From positions 248,001 to 312,000 of the forward strand of contig JBNOAI010000006.1 in assembly GCA_050283925.1 (NCBI GenBank): 64,000 bases of DNA, read 5' to 3'. This DNA is from ZC4RG25 sp023428365 (GTDB taxonomy: Bacteria > Pseudomonadota > Alphaproteobacteria > Rhizobiales > Hyphomicrobiaceae). The notes beneath the pieces were generated by a model. That model did no database searches. It had not been told where the DNA came from and saw nothing but the letters and a program-made list of their open reading frames with translations. This document shows positions 23,470-33,288 of this stretch, piece by piece. The position numbers were made by a program, and so were the translations under genes. Positions within the stretch are counted from its first letter, which is position 1, and each line of letters opens with the position of its first letter.

Positions 23470-24417
23470 CTAGATAGCTGTTTTTCGAGCGCGGAAACAC
23501 GTCTCGGTTCCGACCGGAATTACCGGAGCATCAAATCGCAATCCAGCCTCGGAGATGAAGCGCTGCATCGAGGTGCGGCTCGGATAGACGGGATAGGCCG
23601 TTGACCACTTGCTTGAGCTAACTAAAACACGCCGCCGGATTGCCATGTAGCCCAGCGTATTAATTATAGTGACGAGATAGTTGCGGGCATTCTTAAGCGA
23701 GCCGTTCAATACGCTTGGCGCGCTGCCGAACACGTAAGACTTGAAGGTCCCACCGATGATAATTAACTGGCCGCCGGGTTTCAGGACACGTGCTATTTCC
23801 CGGAACGCTCGGACAATGTCGAAATACTGGTGAGCGGTGACGCAGAGGATGACATCGAAACGCGCGTCGGAAAAAGGCATGTCTTCTGCTTGGCCTGCAA
23901 CGATACGCAGACCGCTTACGCGCTCGCTCTCTGAAAAAATGGTGCCAATCTGGCGATAGATTCCCACTGGCTCCAGTCCAGTCAAGTCCTGAGTGACGGA
24001 GGAGAGCGACATCAGATTGACCCCGCTGCCACAGCCAATCTCGAGAACGGATTTTCCTGCGAATGTGCCAGGAAGTAAGTCCAAATTGCTATTAGAGAAT
24101 GGCAGTAGACGATCGCGTTCGATCCAGAAGCTATATTCGCGACAGCAATCCGCTGCAAACCATCCTCGTTCCGTGAGTTTCGACGCGTCGGGATCAATCC
24201 AGCCCAATTCTTCTGCTGCGGCTCTGACCGGAGCGGGAGTATCTGAAACATCCTTCCCAAACTGTAACCGCTTCATAAAGCGTGTGAGTTCCGGCAGATC
24301 GGATTTGAGTACGATGCTTCGAGCCTGTTGGAAATCCTGCGAGGTCAATTCCATGCCAGCGTACCGGTTGTCGTTATATGTTGAACGGCCGTAGATGGCA
24401 GATTGTTTCTTGTCCAA
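23470..24417 (-). CDS. SAM-dependent class I methyltransferase
   Basis: The protein has 315 residues. The Methyltransf_11-type core spans about 120-225. VLEIGCGSGVNLMSL is motif I, GLEPVG follows, then AEDMPFSDARFDVILC and the post-motif VLKPGGQLIIIGG. The first 115 residues form an extra N-terminal part with no family I can name. Standing among glycosyltransferase genes, it may methylate a sugar of the polysaccharide or a lipid-linked intermediate; this is inference from context. There is no signal peptide and no clear membrane helix. It runs in the same direction as the two glycosyltransferase genes upstream, with a gap of about 140 bases. Confidence 0.85.
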   Translation of the reverse strand: MDKKQSAIYGRSTYNDNRYAGMELTSQDFQQARSIVLKSDLPELTRFMKRLQFGKDVSDTPAPVRAAAEELGWIDPDASKLTERGWFAADCCREYSFWIERDRLLPFSNSNLDLLPGTFAGKSVLEIGCGSGVNLMSLSSVTQDLTGLEPVGIYRQIGTIFSESERVSGLRIVAGQAEDMPFSDARFDVILCVTAHQYFDIVRAFREIARVLKPGGQLIIIGGTFKSYVFGSAPSVLNGSLKNARNYLVTIINTLGYMAIRRRVLVSSSKWSTAYPVYPSRTSMQRFISEAGLRFDAPVIPVGTETCFRARKTAI

Positions 24418-24555
24418 ACGCAGGTCGACTGGGGCGACCCTATCTGCATGCCGGCGTATTATGATCTAGATTCTAATCTATTATTCTTGAGTTCTGTGGC
24501 CCGCACAGAGCGAGAATAGGACATATACATAGTGAACACGGAGCAGGCGAGGTGA

Positions 24556-25566
24556 CTACTTGTACTCTATTAATTTTCCGGTGCGTCCAAGATACAAATC
24601 GCGCCGGAATTTAAGAACACCGATCGCCTCTGGAAACCGACCAAGAACGTGAAAGAATGAAGTTGCGAGCGGAATCGATGTGGAGTTTCGACGCTTCATG
24701 AAGAGCCTGACGACCTGCATCGGGTAAACAAGCGATAGAAGAAGTGCGGGGGCGCCGAAAACCATGGTCCCCACGGCGATTGCGGCGGGAATGCCCGCGC
24801 CCCAGATCAAGGCACGGCGTGTCTCGACCACTTTGTGGTGCTCTGGCGCACCGCCGTGGATGTGTTTCCCTTGTGCGAAGCTGTAGCCGGCCCGCACCGC
24901 CCTCCGCCACCATTGTGAAAAGCGTGTGATTGCTGCGTCGTGAACGGTCATAGGCTGGGGAAGACAAATGATGGCCCAGCCCTCCTGGCGCAACCGAACG
25001 CACAATTCCGGTTCCTCGCCCGCGATGAGATCATCCCGGTAGCCGCCGACTTTCCGTAGTGCCTCGACGCGCATCATGGCGTCACCGCCGCAACTGGCGT
25101 TCTCGCCGGGAGGAATGTCCCATTCGAGATCGCAGAGCCGATTGTAAACGGACTTCTCAGGAAATCGCTCGCGGCGGCGTCCGAAAACGACACCCACCTT
25201 CGAGTGCGCGGCGAGATGATTTTGTGCGGAGGTGATCCAGCTTGCCTCAACCTCACAATCCCCGTCGACGAATTGCACGTATTTGGGCGCGCCGGGCGTT
25301 TCAATCAGATATCGAAACCCTGTGTTTCGGGCGCGTGCTGCGGTGAACGGCCGGCTGAGGTCGAGTTGGATAACATGCGCGCCAAGACGATGCGCAAGGT
25401 CTACAGAGCCGTCGGTGGACCCGGAATCGATGTACACGAGATGGCTGACTTCGCCGCCCAGTGACTCGAGGCAGCGTTGCAGCCGCTCTCCCTCGTTGCG
25501 GCCGATAACGACGGCGCCTACGTCCTCGCAGCAGTCCGTGCCGACGTTCTCATCCGTTTCGGTCAC
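24556..25566 (-). CDS. Family 2 glycosyltransferase, start overlapping the upstream stop
   Basis: The protein has 336 residues from a GTG whose GTGA overlaps the stop codon of the preceding glycosyltransferase gene, so translation is probably coupled. The GT-A domain shows VGAVVIGRNEGERL, YIDSGSTDGS, FVDGDCEVE (metal-binding acidic motif) and AGEEPELCVRLRQEGW. A C-terminal hydrophobic segment (AIAVGTMVFGAPALLLSLVY) suggests membrane association. It probably adds a sugar during assembly of the lipid-linked oligosaccharide. A longer frame upstream overlaps the neighbour and has no homology. The sugar is unknown. Confidence 0.88.
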   Translation of the reverse strand: MTETDENVGTDCCEDVGAVVIGRNEGERLQRCLESLGGEVSHLVYIDSGSTDGSVDLAHRLGAHVIQLDLSRPFTAARARNTGFRYLIETPGAPKYVQFVDGDCEVEASWITSAQNHLAAHSKVGVVFGRRRERFPEKSVYNRLCDLEWDIPPGENASCGGDAMMRVEALRKVGGYRDDLIAGEEPELCVRLRQEGWAIICLPQPMTVHDAAITRFSQWWRRAVRAGYSFAQGKHIHGGAPEHHKVVETRRALIWGAGIPAAIAVGTMVFGAPALLLSLVYPMQVVRLFMKRRNSTSIPLATSFFHVLGRFPEAIGVLKFRRDLYLGRTGKLIEYK

Positions 25567-26573
25567 GACGACGTTCCATCGAGGGATCGATTGCGAAGAG
25601 CGGTTTCGCGCGCGAGATCCTGCAGAAATTTTTGGGGATGGGTCGAAGCACGTCTGCGCAAGAAATTCATGACATTGGAGAGAGCAGTACCCGTGGCCAA
25701 CGCCGCATCGGCGAGAGTGGCATACAGTACGCCGTGATGTTTGATAAAGTAGCGTCGCCGCGATTGAAACCAGAAGGGGGCACGGCGTGCGCGCCGTTTG
25801 GCGGCATCGGTCACGCCGGTGCTTTTGCCGACCAGATGGATGATCCGGCTCTCCGGCACATACCAGCAAGTCCAGCCGAGTTCGGCGGCCCGACGGCACA
25901 AATCAGTCTCTTCATAGTAGAGGAAGTAGCCCTCATCCATCAGGCCAACCTCTTCGAAAAGTTGGGTGCGGATCAGGATGCTGGCCCCGGATAGCCAATC
26001 GAACTGCATTGGAGTGTCTGGCAGGTCCGGGGCGACTTTCCATGGTTTCAGGATTTTGGATACAATTCCTAGTTGCAGGCTGGACTCGAACTCGCTGGCA
26101 ACTGAATGAAACCGGAAGGCCGAGCACTGTCGTGTACCGTCTTCGTGCTCCAGGCGGCTTCCGGCCATCCCCACATCCGGGTGGGCGTCGAGAAAATCAA
26201 CCAGCGCGCGCAATCCTCCTGGGCGAACAACCGTGTCCGTATTCAGCAACCAGACGAAATCCGGTCGGCGCGTCCGCGCCATTACCTCGCGGATAGGGCC
26301 ATTGTTTCCATAGCTGAAGCCGCCATTGCGTGGCATGGCGAGAACGCGCGCCCACTTGGCCCAGCCGTTCTCTGCGATGGCTGTGGCGATCTGAGTACCC
26401 GAGCCATCAGGTGAAGCGTTGTCGGCGACAATGACCTCAGAGCCGGGAAACTGTGCGATCTCGCCTTCGAGGGACTGGAGACAATCCAGAGTGAGATCAC
26501 GGGTGCAATAATTTACGAGTACGACCGTGACCGAAGTCTTTTGGCACGGCATTTGCTCATCGTTAGAATGCAT
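25563..26573 (-). CDS. Family 2 glycosyltransferase, rhamnosyltransferase-like
   Basis: The protein has 336 residues when started at MHSNDEQ; an ATG seven codons later is also possible. The GT-A core has VTVVLVNYCTRDLTLDCL, VIVADNASPDGSG, WLLNTDTVVRPG (DxD) and YEETDLCRRAAELGW. This layout, with NYxxxxLT, DNxSxDGS and E-TDLCRR, is common in WbbL-type rhamnosyltransferases, which fits the rml operon nearby, but the sugar is inferred. The C-terminus is basic with no definite membrane helix. It is co-transcribed with the following glycosyltransferase gene through a four-base overlap. Confidence 0.88.
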   Translation of the reverse strand: MHSNDEQMPCQKTSVTVVLVNYCTRDLTLDCLQSLEGEIAQFPGSEVIVADNASPDGSGTQIATAIAENGWAKWARVLAMPRNGGFSYGNNGPIREVMARTRRPDFVWLLNTDTVVRPGGLRALVDFLDAHPDVGMAGSRLEHEDGTRQCSAFRFHSVASEFESSLQLGIVSKILKPWKVAPDLPDTPMQFDWLSGASILIRTQLFEEVGLMDEGYFLYYEETDLCRRAAELGWTCWYVPESRIIHLVGKSTGVTDAAKRRARRAPFWFQSRRRYFIKHHGVLYATLADAALATGTALSNVMNFLRRRASTHPQKFLQDLARETALRNRSLDGTSS

Positions 26574-26947
26574 GCAAGGTCCACTCGATACGGGACGTGA
26601 TGGCCTCAAGGGGCCGCTCACGTCGCTGCATATCACAGGATCGTTGAGGTGGAATAAATCATGCACGAGTTGGTTGAGCGAGTAAGCCCCGTACACGGCG
26701 TTGAGATCGGTGTTTCAGGCCGGTTTTCCGAAGTGATGTGTAATGAAGTTGTTAAATAAGCACAGGAAGTTAACCAGGGAGCACAAAGTGATGAATTAAG
26801 TATTGCGCATTGTGCCATCGGTCCATTATTCTTAGCATCTACAAGTTCCGTGTGTGTGGGGTTAAGGCTGTCAGCAGCCGGTATGTCAGACGACCGAATT
26901 TCATTTAAAGGATGAAATCGTGAGCGTCGTAGGTGAGGGTAGCATCT
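26574..26947. other. Divergent region before the ExoF-like gene
   Basis: About 370 bases, fairly AT-rich, between the minus-strand glycosyltransferase pair and the plus-strand export gene. It presumably holds both promoters. GGTGAGGG at 26932-26939 is a good ribosome site for the GTG at 26948. I see no gene or strong repeat. Confidence 0.4.
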
Positions 26948-28447
26948 GTGACGAGTATATTGGCTAGCCGCAGCGCGGTGAGGCGTGTTCGTTTTGTTTC
27001 GTTTTTCGGTGCATTTTGTGCTGTTGCCGTCGTGCCAGGCTCCATTTTTGCAGGCGAGATCGCAAGGGGGCCGCATTCGGGGGAAGCTCTCTCGACCGCG
27101 GAGATCGATCGCAAGCTGATCCCGGTAGCGGGGAGCCAGACTGGCGAGGCTGGGCGACGCTCGGGCGTTGCCGCAGTGACGGCCCCCAAATTCGACATGT
27201 CTCATGTCGAGCGCATTAGGTTGCGCGTTCTAGGCTACAGCGACCTCGGCGGAGATTATACCATTCATCCGGACAACACGTTGTCCATTCCGCGTGTCGG
27301 CAGGATCGACGTCTCCAACATGGGCGTGGGTGATTTAGAGCTGATGCTGGCTGACAAGCTCAGCGCGGCCACTCGGATGGATGTGACTGTCGCGATCGAG
27401 ATTGCTCAGTTCCGCTCCTATTTCATCATGGGACAGGTCGCCGAAGCGGGTGCGCTCGAATGGCGCCCGGGTCTTAAAGTCATACAGGCAATTTCCTTGG
27501 CGCGCGGTGTGCTGCGTCAGGGAGAAGGCGGTGCTGAACCGGTACAGTCCTCGTCTGCAGGTCGGCAATCGCGTACGCAGCTGACTTTTGCCCTCGCCCA
27601 GCTTGCGCGTCTCAAAGCAGAGCGCGAGGGTGGCAATGTCGTGGCTTCGAACGAGCGCGTGTTGACGCTCATCAACAGCGTGCCAGAGACCAGCCGGATG
27701 GCTTTGACCCGCCTGATTTCGCGCCAGAACGATATGCTGGCTGAACAGCGCAACATCGTGGAAGGCCAGGTGGATGGGCTTCGGCGTGAGCGCGAGGCGG
27801 CGGAGCGCGAGCTTCAGGCGGCCGAGACGCAGGAGAAGGCGATCCGCGAGCAGTTGCAGATCACGCGCGCCCAGCTTGCTGATATCGAGGGGCTGAAGGA
27901 GAAGAAGCTAGTCAGCAATTCTCGCTATCTCGAGCAGAAGTCCGCCTTGCTTTTGATCGAGGTTCGCTATTCCGAGGTCAAATCGCTTGTCGAGCGTGCC
28001 CGTGTGCGTCTGGAAACGGTTGATCAGCAACTAGTGATGGTGCCGCAGCAGCGCCGCGCTGCTCTCAGCGAGCGTATCGATACGCTGGAGCGAGAGGTCG
28101 CTCAGCTCGAGCTGGCGTCTGGAATCGAGGCCAATTTCGTGGACGGTTCCCAGGACGAGGATGTCCTGAAGCTGCGCTATCATATCGCTCGTGAAACCGA
28201 GAAGGGCGTCCGCACATTTCCGGCGAACGTGTTCACGGAGGTGCTACCCGGAGATGTTCTGATCGTCTCTGAGGGGCAACAGGATCGGACTGGTGCTGTG
28301 CGCGGTCCGGCCGGTGGGCGACCGGGCGTAAATGACGCGAAGGACAACGGCGCTGATGAAGCGCAGCGCATGATTGAGGACGCCGCGGCGAACACGCCCG
28401 CGCCAATCTTCCGTCGCACGTCCGAGGTTGGGCGCTCGGTTAGGTGA
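26948..28447 (+). CDS. ExoF-like polysaccharide export protein (OPX) with coiled coil
   Basis: The protein has 499 residues from GTG 26948, chosen because GAGGG lies nine bases upstream; GTG 26933 is an alternative. A signal peptide covers about residues 1-36 (FFGAFCAVAVVPGSIFAGE). A poly_export/SLBB region follows at about 85-180, with GYSDLGGDYTIHPDNTLSIP and SYFIMGQVAEAGALEW. Residues 210-400 are strongly charged heptad-like coiled coil (ERELQAAETQEKAIREQL). This matches ExoF-type periplasmic proteins of rhizobial exopolysaccharide systems rather than plain Wza. It probably links the inner membrane assembly complex to export. No lipobox is seen, as expected for ExoF rather than Wza. Confidence 0.85.
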   Translation: MTSILASRSAVRRVRFVSFFGAFCAVAVVPGSIFAGEIARGPHSGEALSTAEIDRKLIPVAGSQTGEAGRRSGVAAVTAPKFDMSHVERIRLRVLGYSDLGGDYTIHPDNTLSIPRVGRIDVSNMGVGDLELMLADKLSAATRMDVTVAIEIAQFRSYFIMGQVAEAGALEWRPGLKVIQAISLARGVLRQGEGGAEPVQSSSAGRQSRTQLTFALAQLARLKAEREGGNVVASNERVLTLINSVPETSRMALTRLISRQNDMLAEQRNIVEGQVDGLRREREAAERELQAAETQEKAIREQLQITRAQLADIEGLKEKKLVSNSRYLEQKSALLLIEVRYSEVKSLVERARVRLETVDQQLVMVPQQRRAALSERIDTLEREVAQLELASGIEANFVDGSQDEDVLKLRYHIARETEKGVRTFPANVFTEVLPGDVLIVSEGQQDRTGAVRGPAGGRPGVNDAKDNGADEAQRMIEDAAANTPAPIFRRTSEVGRSVR

Positions 28448-28628
28448 GCGCGGAATGTTCAAGCAGCGCGGGGTGAGAAATTGGCTTGCGGTTGTTTTTC
28501 GGCCATTGCCAATTCTCCCCACGTCGAGAGCGCTCAACAAGGTTTTGTGGTCTTCCTCAATGGCTCCCGGCATGGATAGGCGTTAAGGTGCCCGGATTGC
28601 GTGGCAAGCGTATAGATGGCAAGCCAAG

Positions 28629-30086
28629 CTATTGCCTATAATAGGGGCCGAGCCAGTCTTTTGGCAGGGAAGGCGAAGCGTTTCCTATTGAGAGATTGAG
28701 GGGGCCACCGTCGGAGCGTGTGTTATTACGCATCGTTATGCGGCGTCCCACGAGCCAAGCATCGGTATTGGTATGGGGGCCTCTGACGAAGCGATTCCGT
28801 TCTATGATAACATCCTCAATCCCCTCATCTGTACCAAGATCCTTATTCTGAGGAGCGATGGCAATTGTCCAGGAGCCGTTGTTCTCAGTGTCGCCAAGAA
28901 TATTATCGGCAAGGACGAGGTATCGCGTTGCCCATTTTCCGCGCGTATCAGACCAAGCATCCGCGTACGGCAGCAACCCTCCGGAATGTATCTTAAGAGC
29001 GTGTCGAATGGATGGTTGAGTTGGACTGGCACTGTGGGCGATTCCGCGCAAAATATTATGAGCGATAAACCCCTTGTGAACCGCAAAAAGCCTTACAGCA
29101 TGCTCTTCAGCTCTGCCAATATCGTTCCCCATAATAACCAAATGCGATCCAGCTCCACTTACATTTAAATGAGGTTTTTGGCCGCTTCTGGCGCTACCGC
29201 TAATGATATTGTCGACAATAAAAATTTCGCGTGGCTGGAAGAATTGAATACGTGGATTCCGTTCTGCATGGAAATCGAGAGCTCCACCGATTTCAATTTT
29301 ATTATCACCGCCTAGTACCGAAAGCGTGTTGCGATATATAAGATAGCGAGATCCGCTTCCGGAATGCCGGATGCCATTCTGTATGTTCAGGTCCATAATA
29401 GTGACGTCATCTGCGGAGCTGTCATTGAGACGGCCAGTATTAATAAGAACATCTGCCACTAATGGCTTAGGGCCGATTCCGTAGCTGCCGATGATGATAT
29501 CATTGGAATTTCTATTTATTGATATGGTTCCGAATGATTCGCCGCGATTGAGCAGCACACGCTTGCCGGCGTAAGTACGCGGGAGTTGATTCGCGCGAAG
29601 AGCGCCTTCGGGACATCCGTAGAATAGTTCTGAGGGAGATACGCAAATCGTGCGCACGCCGGGGAAAATCATCGCCGGATCTTGGACCGCAATAGAAAGA
29701 ACAGCCTCAGAATGAGCCCCATCTGGAAGTTGGGCGCGAAGACGGATAGTATAGTTTCCTGGTCTGTCATATACGTGCGCAGCAAGAGGAGAACCTGATT
29801 GGATCGTCATCGGCTGGCCGGAATGCGGCCAGATCGAAGCTGCGTCGTCTCCAAAATCAAACGTGTACGATGCCTCGCGGAAGGTGTCCATGTCAGACGA
29901 GGTGGACGTCAGCGTGGCGTCGAACATGACGGCCAGGGGCGCAGGGCCAACAAGACGGGTTGCTGTGAATTTTGCAACAATGTCTGAGGATGCAGCCAGA
30001 GATGCGTTTGGGTTAACCGTGACAAAGGCAAATAAGAGAAATACAAAAAATATAATATACGCTAAACCAGCCTTGATCATCAACAT
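28629..30086 (-). CDS. Secreted PKD-domain / right-handed beta-helix protein
   Basis: The protein has 485 residues. Residues 1-32 are a signal peptide (IIFFVFLLFAFVTV...SLAAS). A PKD-like domain follows at about 40-130, marked by YTFDFGDDA and HVYDRPGNYTIRLRA. Residues 150-470 show repeating short strands and Asn/Gly turns (NSNDIIIGSYGIG, DDVTIMDLNIQNGI, HLVIMGNDIGRA, YLVLADNILGD), typical of parallel beta-helix proteins such as polysaccharide lyases, epimerases and hydrolases. No catalytic residues can be named. The gene stands alone within the polysaccharide locus and is AT-richer than the flanks. A role in trimming or binding the polymer outside the cytoplasm is inferred. Confidence 0.75.
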   Translation of the reverse strand: MLMIKAGLAYIIFFVFLLFAFVTVNPNASLAASSDIVAKFTATRLVGPAPLAVMFDATLTSTSSDMDTFREASYTFDFGDDAASIWPHSGQPMTIQSGSPLAAHVYDRPGNYTIRLRAQLPDGAHSEAVLSIAVQDPAMIFPGVRTICVSPSELFYGCPEGALRANQLPRTYAGKRVLLNRGESFGTISINRNSNDIIIGSYGIGPKPLVADVLINTGRLNDSSADDVTIMDLNIQNGIRHSGSGSRYLIYRNTLSVLGGDNKIEIGGALDFHAERNPRIQFFQPREIFIVDNIISGSARSGQKPHLNVSGAGSHLVIMGNDIGRAEEHAVRLFAVHKGFIAHNILRGIAHSASPTQPSIRHALKIHSGGLLPYADAWSDTRGKWATRYLVLADNILGDTENNGSWTIAIAPQNKDLGTDEGIEDVIIERNRFVRGPHTNTDAWLVGRRITMRNNTRSDGGPLNLSIGNASPSLPKDWLGPYYRQ

Positions 30087-30238
30087 CGGGTGGTTACCAT
30101 CTCCAGCCTAGAAGAGTGATGATACCCTAGACCGCATTATTGTACAGCTATTCTTGAAATCATAATTATTAGCGACTTCTCATCTGGGGCGTGAAGTGAA
30201 ATAATGCGAAGCGGTTTCTTTGTGGAGTTCGGTTCACG

Positions 30239-31528
30239 ATGAATCTCGGTTCCCGTATTCGCGTTCTTCTAATTATTGAGCAGTGCAATCCTGATTGGCC
30301 GTCAGTGCCGCTTGTGGGGTATAAATTTTACTTGCATTTGAAGAAATATACTGACGTCACACTGGTTACTCACGAGAGAAATGAGCAAGCCATAAAAAGG
30401 CGTCATCCAAATGACAAAATTATCATAATAAGGCAGAGCAGGTTGGCCAGCGTCTGGCACCGTATTGCAACGAGGATAAGCACGTTTCGGCAGCGTACTG
30501 TTTGGTCAATGTATCATACGCTGACATATCCAATTTATGCCGAATTCGACCGAAGGGTGCTTCGGCGTTTGGGGCCTTGTGTGGTGGCGAAGGATTATGA
30601 CGTTGTGCACGTCATAACACCTATGTTGCCGCGATACCCATATGGTATCCATCGATCATGCGGCTCGACGCCCTTTGTGATCGGCCCCGTGAATGGTGGT
30701 GTACCATATCCTAAGGGATTCGAGAGTGTAGCTCGTTCCGAGTATGCTTTTTTGAATAATCTGCGTCGAGTGGGGCGTTGGGCAATCCCAGAATATCGCA
30801 AGACCTACGAAAATGCTGATCAAGTGTTTTGCGGTTCTATTTATACAAAGAATTTAATAACGAATTTATTTCGCCTCAAGCGTCCTGTTCTTGTGATGGC
30901 TGAAAATGGATTGGAGGTTGATGAAATTCAGTCGTTCGAGCGTCCGATAAGACAGAGTGAAGAGAATAAGTTGCGTGTCCTGTTTGTTGGTCGGCTGGTG
31001 CCATATAAAGGGGCTGATCTTGTGATATCGGCGGTGGCGTTGTTGCCGGACGCTGTTAAAAAAAACGTTAGTCTCACAATTGTGGGAGATGGGTCAGAAA
31101 AATTCTCTCTCGGTTGTATGGTTGAAAAGTATAAGTTGGATGGATGTGTGAGATTTGCTGGTTGGGTTGAACAGAGTGAAACGCAAAAATATTATAGAAT
31201 GTCGGATGTTTTCTGTTTTCCCTCGGTAAGGGAATTCGGTGGTGCTGTGGTCCTTGAGGCGATGGCGAATAATCTCCCGTGTATAGTTGTTGATAATGGT
31301 GGCATTGCGGAATATGTGACAGAGAACGTAGGCTTCAAGATAGAGCCGCGTTCACGTGAGTACGTAGTTTCTGAATTGGCAGCCCTGCTTTGTAAGCTTG
31401 CTGAGCAGCCAAAACTGCGACGCGAGATGGCGCAAGAAGCCGGGAGGCGGGCTCTAGATTATACGTGGAAAATAAAAGCTCAGAAGATCGTTGCAATATA
31501 TAAGACACTGATGACGGAGCGTGAATAA
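30239..31528 (+). CDS. Family 4 glycosyltransferase in AT-rich DNA
   Basis: The protein has 429 residues. It shows a GT-B fold with an N-terminal half ending near the FVIGPVNGGVPYP stretch and a C-terminal group 1 domain: LRVLFVGRLVPYKGADLVI, LTIVGDGSEK, VRFAGWV, and FPSVREFGGAVVLEAMANN, the E-x7-E motif. GPVNGG is common in a subgroup of group 1 transferases. The gene is clearly AT-richer than its neighbours and uses codons such as ATA and AGA more often, suggesting recent acquisition. It is convergent with the putative arabinosyltransferase operon. Donor and acceptor are unknown. Confidence 0.87.
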   Translation: MNLGSRIRVLLIIEQCNPDWPSVPLVGYKFYLHLKKYTDVTLVTHERNEQAIKRRHPNDKIIIIRQSRLASVWHRIATRISTFRQRTVWSMYHTLTYPIYAEFDRRVLRRLGPCVVAKDYDVVHVITPMLPRYPYGIHRSCGSTPFVIGPVNGGVPYPKGFESVARSEYAFLNNLRRVGRWAIPEYRKTYENADQVFCGSIYTKNLITNLFRLKRPVLVMAENGLEVDEIQSFERPIRQSEENKLRVLFVGRLVPYKGADLVISAVALLPDAVKKNVSLTIVGDGSEKFSLGCMVEKYKLDGCVRFAGWVEQSETQKYYRMSDVFCFPSVREFGGAVVLEAMANNLPCIVVDNGGIAEYVTENVGFKIEPRSREYVVSELAALLCKLAEQPKLRREMAQEAGRRALDYTWKIKAQKIVAIYKTLMTERE

Positions 31529-31559
31529 TTTTCACCCATCCGTCTGGTTGGAGAAATAT

Positions 31560-33212
31560 TTAGTATCTTGGCGGTTCGTAGAAAATCCGATGGGGTGCTC
31601 GCCGCCGCATGACGGCGAGATTGGCCGCTGGATCAACGACAATTAATTCGAATGTATTCGTAAACTGAGCTTCTGGCCGCTGCATCCAGCTCGCGATACC
31701 CACCCAGTCTGCGAGATATGCAATTGGGCTTGCGGTGATATAGTTGAGTGCATGCCCATCCCTTCGGAGAACATTCAAAGCCTCGGGATTGACCTTGCCA
31801 TCCAAATTGATGGTGCGGTCGTGCCAATAGCCGAGCGTTCCTGTTTGCACTGCGCCGATCCAGGTATCCGTCGATACGTTGCTGTTAATCCAGCGAACAA
31901 CTTGAAAATGCTCATGGACGTGTATCCCGGGAAGTAGCAATCGCACAAGCAATGCTGAGGACATCAGCAATGCCGCGATGCCGGCAACTGCAGCCATCAT
32001 ATCCGTGCGGTTTGGCATCACGGACCGGATCGAACTGATCATGACAGAAACGGCGGCGACGATCAGCAGGGGCGAAAGTGGTGCGAGATAGCGACTCATG
32101 AAATGCGGCGCGCCGAAGAAAAATCCATAGTAGCCGCAGAGCAGGATTCCGTACAAAATGTAGGAAGCAATGACAAAGCGTATCGAGCCACCCCGCCTCC
32201 AAACGCCAAGAACAAAGGCGATTAGGACGCCGGTGACGACGGCTGCGGAGGTCGCGATCACCGAGGCTTTTGATTCGAATGACCCGGGAATGGGAAGCAT
32301 CGGGACGAGATGCTCGAATAGCTTTACGGGAACCAATGCTGCGTTCTGTCCGAAGTGAGATCCGATTGACTGGGCTGCGCCGCTAATGGGAACGATTGAA
32401 CCAAAATTGATTTTGTTATTTACCAGCCATGGCGTGGCGATCAACAGTGTGACAGCCGCACTTGGGAGAAGCTGAAGGAAAGTGGAAACAAACCCACGCC
32501 GTTCGGTAAAGAGCGAGTAGACTGTCCAACTGCCGAATGTTGCTATCGCTAGAAATACGCCGTCGTTTCTTGCCAGGAACGTAACGCCGCATAGCGCGCC
32601 AAATATCAATCGATCACTTAAGTTTGCGCGCGAACCGAGTGAAACGAGGCGACCAAACCACACCAAGGTGGTCACGACGGTGAGTGTGTATAGGCCGGTC
32701 TCCAATCCATTCATCGTGTGGAGGAGAAGTAGGGGGCCTGTGTACCACAGTGCAGCGGACAACCATGGCCATAGGGGATTTGCATCTTGGCACTGCAGTA
32801 CGGTTCGAGCGAACGCACGGACAGCAAACAGACCAGCTATAGAGAAAGCAGCTGATAGGAAAATGACGCCGACGAGGCTTGCGACCTTGTCGCCATCGGT
32901 AGCGAGATAGCTTAGAGAAAATAGAAATGTGGCGAGCGGCTGCACACCATTCGTCGGAATGCTTCCGTCGGAAACGGAAAGGCCGTGGCCAATTGCCATG
33001 TTCCGCGCAACGGTGAGCATTAGGTAGCCGTCTTCGGTAATGAAGAACTCCGATAACCACGGCTGGCCGAGTGCTATCGGGAACAGGCGATACGCCGTCG
33101 CGCCGAGTACGACGAGGAATGTAAAGTAGTATAGAATGTCCTCAGGAACGGACTTGCCTTGATCGCGTAACATCGACGTATACCGAGCTGTTGCAGATCG
33201 ACCGGGCACCAT
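31560..33212 (-). CDS. Multi-membrane GT-C-type protein, candidate arabinofuranosyltransferase
   Basis: The protein has 550 residues; an ATG 13 codons in is an alternative start. About 11-12 hydrophobic segments are visible. After the first helix, a periplasmic loop carries ITEDGYLMLTVARN, with an acidic pair placed as in GT-C polyprenyl-phosphate sugar transferases. A soluble C-terminal part of about 110 residues follows. It is the last gene of the minus-strand operon ubiA-gtrA-dprE1-dprE2, which should supply polyprenyl-phosphoryl-D-arabinofuranose. In mycobacteria the gene after dprE2 is the GT-C enzyme aftA. I infer that this protein transfers arabinofuranose in the periplasm. Sequence similarity to known arabinosyltransferases cannot be judged by eye. 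Confidence 0.7.
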   Translation of the reverse strand: MVPGRSATARYTSMLRDQGKSVPEDILYYFTFLVVLGATAYRLFPIALGQPWLSEFFITEDGYLMLTVARNMAIGHGLSVSDGSIPTNGVQPLATFLFSLSYLATDGDKVASLVGVIFLSAAFSIAGLFAVRAFARTVLQCQDANPLWPWLSAALWYTGPLLLLHTMNGLETGLYTLTVVTTLVWFGRLVSLGSRANLSDRLIFGALCGVTFLARNDGVFLAIATFGSWTVYSLFTERRGFVSTFLQLLPSAAVTLLIATPWLVNNKINFGSIVPISGAAQSIGSHFGQNAALVPVKLFEHLVPMLPIPGSFESKASVIATSAAVVTGVLIAFVLGVWRRGGSIRFVIASYILYGILLCGYYGFFFGAPHFMSRYLAPLSPLLIVAAVSVMISSIRSVMPNRTDMMAAVAGIAALLMSSALLVRLLLPGIHVHEHFQVVRWINSNVSTDTWIGAVQTGTLGYWHDRTINLDGKVNPEALNVLRRDGHALNYITASPIAYLADWVGIASWMQRPEAQFTNTFELIVVDPAANLAVMRRRAPHRIFYEPPRY

Positions 33213-33288
33213 TGACGTTCGTGGCGATGGTGGCGCTTTGGGTTCGATGCTGTTTAGGTCCTGGAAGCGTTACAAGGGACGCAAATAG

